Part shown: positions 16,784 through 19,456 of the stretch, in pieces | Position numbering within the stretch: the first letter of the stretch is position 1 | Layout of the letters: each line of letters begins with the position of its first letter | Assembly (NCBI GenBank): GCA_002770955.1 | Contig: PCUH01000050.1 | Location: forward strand, 1-19,456 | Reading direction: 5' to 3' | Origin: Flavobacteriales bacterium CG18_big_fil_WC_8_21_14_2_50_32_9 | GTDB lineage: Bacteria; Bacteroidota; Bacteroidia; Flavobacteriales_E; Vicingaceae | DNA length: 19,456 nucleotides | Notes under the pieces: model-generated | The model's input: only the letters and a program-made list of their open reading frames with translations | Told to the model about the DNA's origin: nothing | The model's database searches: none | Program-made: the position numbers and the translations under genes

Positions 16784-17329
16784 CTAGTTGTTAGTTAAAT
16801 ACAAATCTATCAATCCTTCGGGAGCATCAATAAAAATTTTTTTGTCTTTTCGATTTACATCTAAAATAATATGGTCTGTAATTGGAATAAGAATTTCGTT
16901 TTGTAAATCATCAACTATTTCAAGAATGGCTTGTTGTGGATAATCTAAAACTTGATTAATTTTTCCTATTATTCCTTTGGTTTTATCTTCAACTTCAAAG
17001 CTGATTACTTCGTGAAAATAAAATTTATTTCCTTTTAGAGGTGGAAGCATATCGAGTGGAAGAAAAACTTCTTTTCCAACCATAGCTTTTGCTTGTTCCA
17101 CATCGTTGATATCTTCTATTTTCAGAATCAGAGAATCGTTGTTTGATAGTTGAGTAGAGGTAATAAAAAAAGGAACCAATTCGTTATCCAATTTATTTAA
17201 TTGAATAAAAACTGATTCCAATTTTTTGTAGAAAGTGGGGTTGTCAACATCAAGTTTAACAACTAAACTTCCTTCTTTCCCATGAATCTTAGAAGTGTAA
17301 CCTAAGTAGTAGCACGCCTCTATATTCAT
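16784..17329 (-). CDS. rimM: Ribosome maturation factor RimM
   Basis: RimM binds ribosomal protein S19 and helps assemble the head of the 30S subunit. The 181-residue protein has the usual two domains: an N-terminal RimM barrel (about 5-88, GYTSKIHGKEGSLVVKL, then AKAMVGKEVFLP) and a C-terminal PRC barrel (about 100-178), ending in the family's DAPEGLIDLY. It starts 6 nt after the rpsP stop, so the two are certainly co-transcribed and probably translationally coupled. Confidence 0.95.
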   Translation of the reverse strand: MNIEACYYLGYTSKIHGKEGSLVVKLDVDNPTFYKKLESVFIQLNKLDNELVPFFITSTQLSNNDSLILKIEDINDVEQAKAMVGKEVFLPLDMLPPLKGNKFYFHEVISFEVEDKTKGIIGKINQVLDYPQQAILEIVDDLQNEILIPITDHIILDVNRKDKKIFIDAPEGLIDLYLTNN

Positions 17330-17335
17330 TATATT

Positions 17336-17959
17336 TTAATCTTCTTTTTTGTCTTCGGTTACTTCGGCAGCTGGAGTTTCTTCTGCTTTAGCTTCAGTTG
17401 CTGGAGCTTCTTCAGTTGCAGGAGTTTCTTCTGCCTTAGCTTCTGTTACAGGAGCTTCTTCAGTTGCAGGAACTTCTTCTACTGGAGCTTCTTCTACTGG
17501 AGGAGTCATTTTAGCTGCAATTGCTGCTGCTTTTTTCTCATTAGCTTCTTTTTCTGCTTTTAAGGCTGCTTTTTGTTGATCTTCTTTAGATTTAGAAAGT
17601 CCTTCTTTTTTACCTTCAATTTTACCTTCTTTTTCTTTCTTCCAAGCTTCAAATTTTTTGTCAGCTTGTTCTTGTGTTAACGCTCCTTTTATTACACCTC
17701 TGTCTAAGTGATCTTTGTGCAACACTCCTTTGTATGATAACAACGCTTTGCAGGTATCTGTTGGTTGTGCACCAGTTTTTACCCAATACAAGGCTCTATC
17801 GAAATCTACATCAATAGTTGCTGGATTAGTGTTAGGATTGTAAGTACCTATACGTTCAATAAATTTCCCATCTCGTGGGGCTCTTGAGTCTGCTACAACT
17901 ACATGAAAAAAAGCATAACTTTTTTTACCAAATCGTTGTAATCTAATTTTTGTAGGCAT
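17336..17959 (-). CDS. rpsP: 30S ribosomal protein S16 with long acidic repetitive tail
   Basis: The S16 core covers residues 1 to about 80 (KIRLQRFGKKSYAFFHVVVA, then RDGKFIERIGTYNPN). The protein is 207 residues, while S16 is usually 75-120, so roughly 120 residues are extra. This extension is first a Lys/Glu-rich helix (about 95-150) and then a Pro/Ala/Thr/Glu-rich tail with a 16-residue tandem repeat (167-182 and 183-198). Extended S16 and other ribosomal proteins occur in Bacteroidota, but the function of the tail is not known. It would project from the 30S body and carry strong negative charge. It is the first gene of the rpsP-rimM-trmN6 set, behind a near-consensus promoter. Confidence 0.95.
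   Translation of the reverse strand: MPTKIRLQRFGKKSYAFFHVVVADSRAPRDGKFIERIGTYNPNTNPATIDVDFDRALYWVKTGAQPTDTCKALLSYKGVLHKDHLDRGVIKGALTQEQADKKFEAWKKEKEGKIEGKKEGLSKSKEDQQKAALKAEKEANEKKAAAIAAKMTPPVEEAPVEEVPATEEAPVTEAKAEETPATEEAPATEAKAEETPAAEVTEDKKED
17366..17461 (-). repeat. Tandem 48-bp repeat encoding the S16 tail
   Basis: Two adjacent 48-bp units encode EEAPVTEAKAEETPAT and EEAPATEAKAEETPAA (residues 167-198 of S16). They differ at two residues. The DNA copies are close enough for slippage or recombination to change the copy number. Confidence 0.85.
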
Positions 17960-17996
17960 TCTTTAATTTTTTTTAAATGTTATTACTATTGTTATA

Positions 17997-18014
17997 CCCC
18001 AAAATATTTCGGGG
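17997..18014 (-). promoter_or_regulatory. Possible 5'-end hairpin of the rpsP transcript
   Basis: CCCC (17997-18000) and GGGG (18011-18014) bracket a nearly self-complementary AAAATATTTC. Given the -7 box at 18018-18025, transcription would begin about here, so the RNA could carry a hairpin at or next to its 5' end. Its role, such as RNA stability or autoregulation, is inference. Confidence 0.4.
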
Positions 18015-18017
18015 CTG

Positions 18018-18047
18018 CAAATTTACAAATTAGTTTTAATTATACAA
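18018..18047 (-). promoter_or_regulatory. Promoter of rpsP-rimM-trmN6
   Basis: On the minus strand TTG (18047-18045), a 19-nt spacer and TAAATTTG (18025-18018) match the Bacteroidota consensus exactly in sequence and spacing. This is the best promoter in the window, as expected for a ribosomal-protein operon. Confidence 0.75.
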
Positions 18048-18073
18048 CTTGTTTCATAAAAATATATTTAGAG

Positions 18074-18104
18074 TTTGTTATCTATACTATTTTGTTTACC
18101 TTTA
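18074..18104 (+). promoter_or_regulatory. Promoter of the lipoprotein gene
   Basis: TTTG (18074-18077), a 19-nt spacer and TACCTTTA (18097-18104) match the Bacteroidota pattern with one mismatch in the last base. Transcription would start near 18110, downstream of the upstream candidate ATG at 18092, which supports the start codon at 18140. Confidence 0.55.
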
Positions 18105-18139
18105 CTTTGTTGTGTTTTTTAATTTCAAAATCAAATTCC

Positions 18140-18604
18140 ATGAAGATAAAATCATCAATAGTACTACTAATTATTGCTTTCTCTGTGTTGGGTTGCTCAT
18201 GGACTAATCATTTTATGATAGTGAATGAGAGCGATGAAACCATTACCATTCGTTACACCATAGAACCTCCTAAAAAAACATTTGGCATTTTTTCAAATCT
18301 TCCCTCAATGTATCCTTTAAAAAAGAAGCAACACATTGATTGGTATGCTAAATTAACAACAAAAGATTTAGATACCAACATAGCCGCTGTTCATATTGAA
18401 CTACCTCCAAAAACAGTACTCATTATTGGTGAGTTGCATAACGATAATTATGAAAAATACGACCAATATTTTATTAATGGAAGAAGTTTTAATTTGGGAG
18501 AATTAAAAATTACCCATGCGAACAACGAAACCACTATCGTTCCCAACACTTTTGATGATTTTTTTAAAAAGAACAATGGAAATATTAGTTATGTGTTGAA
18601 GTGA
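18140..18604 (+). CDS. Predicted small lipoprotein of unknown function
   Basis: From ATG 18140 the protein is 154 residues, with a lipoprotein signal sequence MKIKSSIVLL-IIAFSVLGC (lipobox V16-L17-G18-C19, then Ser). An in-frame ATG at 18092 would add 16 residues, but it lies inside the promoter and ahead of the signal peptide, so I reject it. The mature part is beta-rich (FMIVNESDETITIRYTI, then VHIELPPKTVLIIGEL) and ends in a short charged tail. I do not recognise the family. It is probably attached to the inner or outer membrane facing the periplasm. It stands alone on the plus strand and converges with the next gene, with 12 nt between their stops. Confidence 0.75.
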   Translation: MKIKSSIVLLIIAFSVLGCSWTNHFMIVNESDETITIRYTIEPPKKTFGIFSNLPSMYPLKKKQHIDWYAKLTTKDLDTNIAAVHIELPPKTVLIIGELHNDNYEKYDQYFINGRSFNLGELKITHANNETTIVPNTFDDFFKKNNGNISYVLK

Positions 18605-18616
18605 ATAAAGGTTTGA

Positions 18617-18997
18617 TTAGGAATTTTTAACCATTTCTAAAACCATATTGTCACTTAAAAGATTGGTTTTATCATAAATAACAATGTTTCTTCCTCCTAT
18701 ATATTCAGCAACATCCATTAAAGCTCTATTTTCAACCGAAGACAACCCCCCTTCAATTTTCTCCATTGGTTGAATTAATATATTAAATGTTGAATTTGGT
18801 TTTCCTTCAAATAATTCTTTTATAGTTGCTATTAAGAACTCTTCACCATTTATAAAATCAGCAAATAAAAGCCTGTTGTTTGAAAAAGGTTTAATAGCCT
18901 CTCTTTTTAATTCTTTTTTATTGACTACATCCCGAATTAATACAGCATTAGTATATAATCTAACATATAAAAATATTTTACTTTTAAAACTAAACAT
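18617..18997 (-). CDS. Short MreB-like (actin-fold fragment) protein
   Basis: From ATG 18997 the protein is 126 residues; a TTG codon just before it (19000) is a less likely start. The layout follows the first third of MreB. It starts with strands resembling the phosphate-1 hairpin (LYTNAVLIRD, where MreB has DLGTANTLIY). Then comes PFSNNRLLFADF (37-48), like RPLKDGVIADF. Last is QPMEKIEGGLSSVENRALMD (76-95) followed by GGRNIVIYD (101-109), like VTEVERRAV...AGAREVYLIE. The acidic and glycine residues that bind ATP are missing, and everything after the first MreB domain is absent. As I recall, small MreB-annotated proteins with the same PMEK-EGGL stretch occur in flavobacteria, so this is probably a real gene and not a fresh truncation. 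A role in cell shape is inference. Confidence 0.6.
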   Translation of the reverse strand: MFSFKSKIFLYVRLYTNAVLIRDVVNKKELKREAIKPFSNNRLLFADFINGEEFLIATIKELFEGKPNSTFNILIQPMEKIEGGLSSVENRALMDVAEYIGGRNIVIYDKTNLLSDNMVLEMVKNS

Positions 18998-19060
18998 CAA
19001 ATTTCGTTATAAATTACTACTCATAAAACTTCTTAGACGCGTTCCAATAAACATCCATGT

Positions 19061-19126
19061 CTTCTAGCGGTGTTAAAGCTAGAAGCTACCACGAAATAGT
19101 ACCGAGGCACACCATTTAAAGTGGTG
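19061..19126 (-). repeat. REP-like element: GTAG foot with perfect hairpin plus a second small hairpin
   Basis: On the minus strand GTAG (19089-19086) is followed directly by CTTCTAGC (19085-19078), a 9-nt loop and GCTAGAAG (19068-19061), a perfect 8-bp stem. A GTAG or GTGG foot in front of a palindrome is the mark of REP sequences mobilised by RAYT (TnpA_REP, Y1 transposase) proteins. About 20 nt away, CACCA (19110-19114) and TGGTG (19122-19126) form a 5-bp stem around TTTAAAG. The stop codon of the 86-residue gene (19116-19118) lies in that second loop. No RAYT gene is in the window, so the element would have been moved from elsewhere. Confidence 0.6.
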
Positions 19127-19376
19127 GGTCTTCTTTTTTAACCTTTTCTACTGCTTCTAACCAATATTCCCAATAGGCGGTATCAGTTGGTTTATCTACT
19201 TCGCCCCAATATCCACCACCACTCAAAATATCAGTTAAATCATTAGACCCTGTAGCTTCCCAATACGCTTTAAGCATATACAACATTGCTTCGTACCCTT
19301 CTTTCTCAGTAATTGTTTCATTACTGGAAATTATACCGTCTTCATTTATTTTACCATCACTTGCTAATTTTTTCAT
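19116..19376 (-). CDS. Small acidic protein of unknown function
   Basis: The 86-residue acidic protein has no signal peptide or membrane segment and is probably cytoplasmic. The core GYEAMLYMLKAYWEATGSND (28-47) reads as an amphipathic helix, and the end WEYWLEAVEKVKK (68-80) as a Trp-rich helix. It faintly resembles short acidic proteins annotated as hypothetical in Bacteroidota, but I cannot name a family. The last residues (EDPPL) and the stop come from the repeat element next to it, so the native C-terminus may have been replaced. An in-frame TAA two codons before the ATG fixes the start at 19376. Confidence 0.55.
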   Translation of the reverse strand: MKKLASDGKINEDGIISSNETITEKEGYEAMLYMLKAYWEATGSNDLTDILSGGGYWGEVDKPTDTAYWEYWLEAVEKVKKEDPPL

Positions 19377-19456
19377 AATTTTTTATTTTACCCCAAGCCT
19401 TGATATTTTAACAGAAAGCTTAGCGATATTTTTCTCATGATACACCTAACAAATAT

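Noticed and set aside
19017..19085. Short minus-strand open stretch ending MDVYWNASKKFYE-stop, at first glance like the tail of a MazG-type protein
   Set aside because: It is only 23 codons between stops, runs through the REP-like hairpin and has no upstream continuation in other frames; more likely repeat sequence than a gene relic.
19059..19134. Direct repeat GTCTTCT at 19059-19065 and 19128-19134 as a target-site duplication
   Set aside because: Seven bases recurring in AT-rich DNA is weak evidence, one copy overlaps the hairpin stem, and REP movement is not expected to make such duplications.
1..19456. Searches by eye for tRNA genes, CRISPR arrays, integron attC sites, defence modules and phage genes
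   Set aside because: No cloverleaf, spaced identical repeats, attC core pairs or matching protein motifs were seen; the region near 19030-19090 was considered as attC, but its ends do not fit the required core sites.

Overview
The window looks like a chromosomal segment from a low-GC (about 30% by eye) member of the Bacteroidota, most likely Flavobacteriales. The evidence is a type III glutamine synthetase, TPR/PD40/OmpA cell-envelope proteins, an UspA with two Usp domains, the gene order DUF177-rpmF-fabH-accB-accC and rpsP-rimM-trmN6, and several promoters matching the Bacteroidota pattern TTG-N17..23-TAnnTTTG. No tRNA, rRNA, CRISPR array, intact transposase or phage gene was seen.

Layout. 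Positions 1-8817 are all minus strand: a TPR-PD40-CRD-OmpA envelope protein cut only at its last residues by the window edge, glnN, a second OmpA-type protein, and a 943-residue TPR-PD40 protein ending in three SPOR-like repeats. All three envelope proteins have signal peptides and C-termini expected to bind peptidoglycan. Positions 8978-11156 are a tight plus-strand set: M16 peptidase, O-methyltransferase and DUF3817 membrane protein. It converges on a minus-strand uspA across a shared bidirectional terminator. Positions 12134-15870 hold the minus-strand fatty-acid start cluster: DUF177, rpmF, fabH, accB and accC. AccB and AccC carry out the biotin half of acetyl-CoA carboxylase, and FabH condenses acetyl-CoA with the malonyl-ACP made downstream of it. 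DUF177 and L32 tie this cluster to ribosome synthesis. Positions 16010-17959 hold rpsP, rimM and trmN6, a translation set read from a strong-looking promoter. Positions 18140-19376 hold less familiar genes: a lipoprotein, a short MreB-like domain protein and an acidic 86-residue protein.

The most notable non-ordinary signals are: a REP-like element (GTAG foot plus perfect hairpin) between the last two genes; a composite palindrome/hairpin element at 5775-5920; a roughly 10-bp-periodic repeat in front of trmN6; the replacement of the OmpA anchor by SPOR repeats in the 943-residue protein; a long repetitive acidic tail on ribosomal protein S16; and a cut-down MreB-like protein. I did not find convincing evidence of a complete, undescribed multi-gene system. 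Most of the window is core metabolism and envelope housekeeping.
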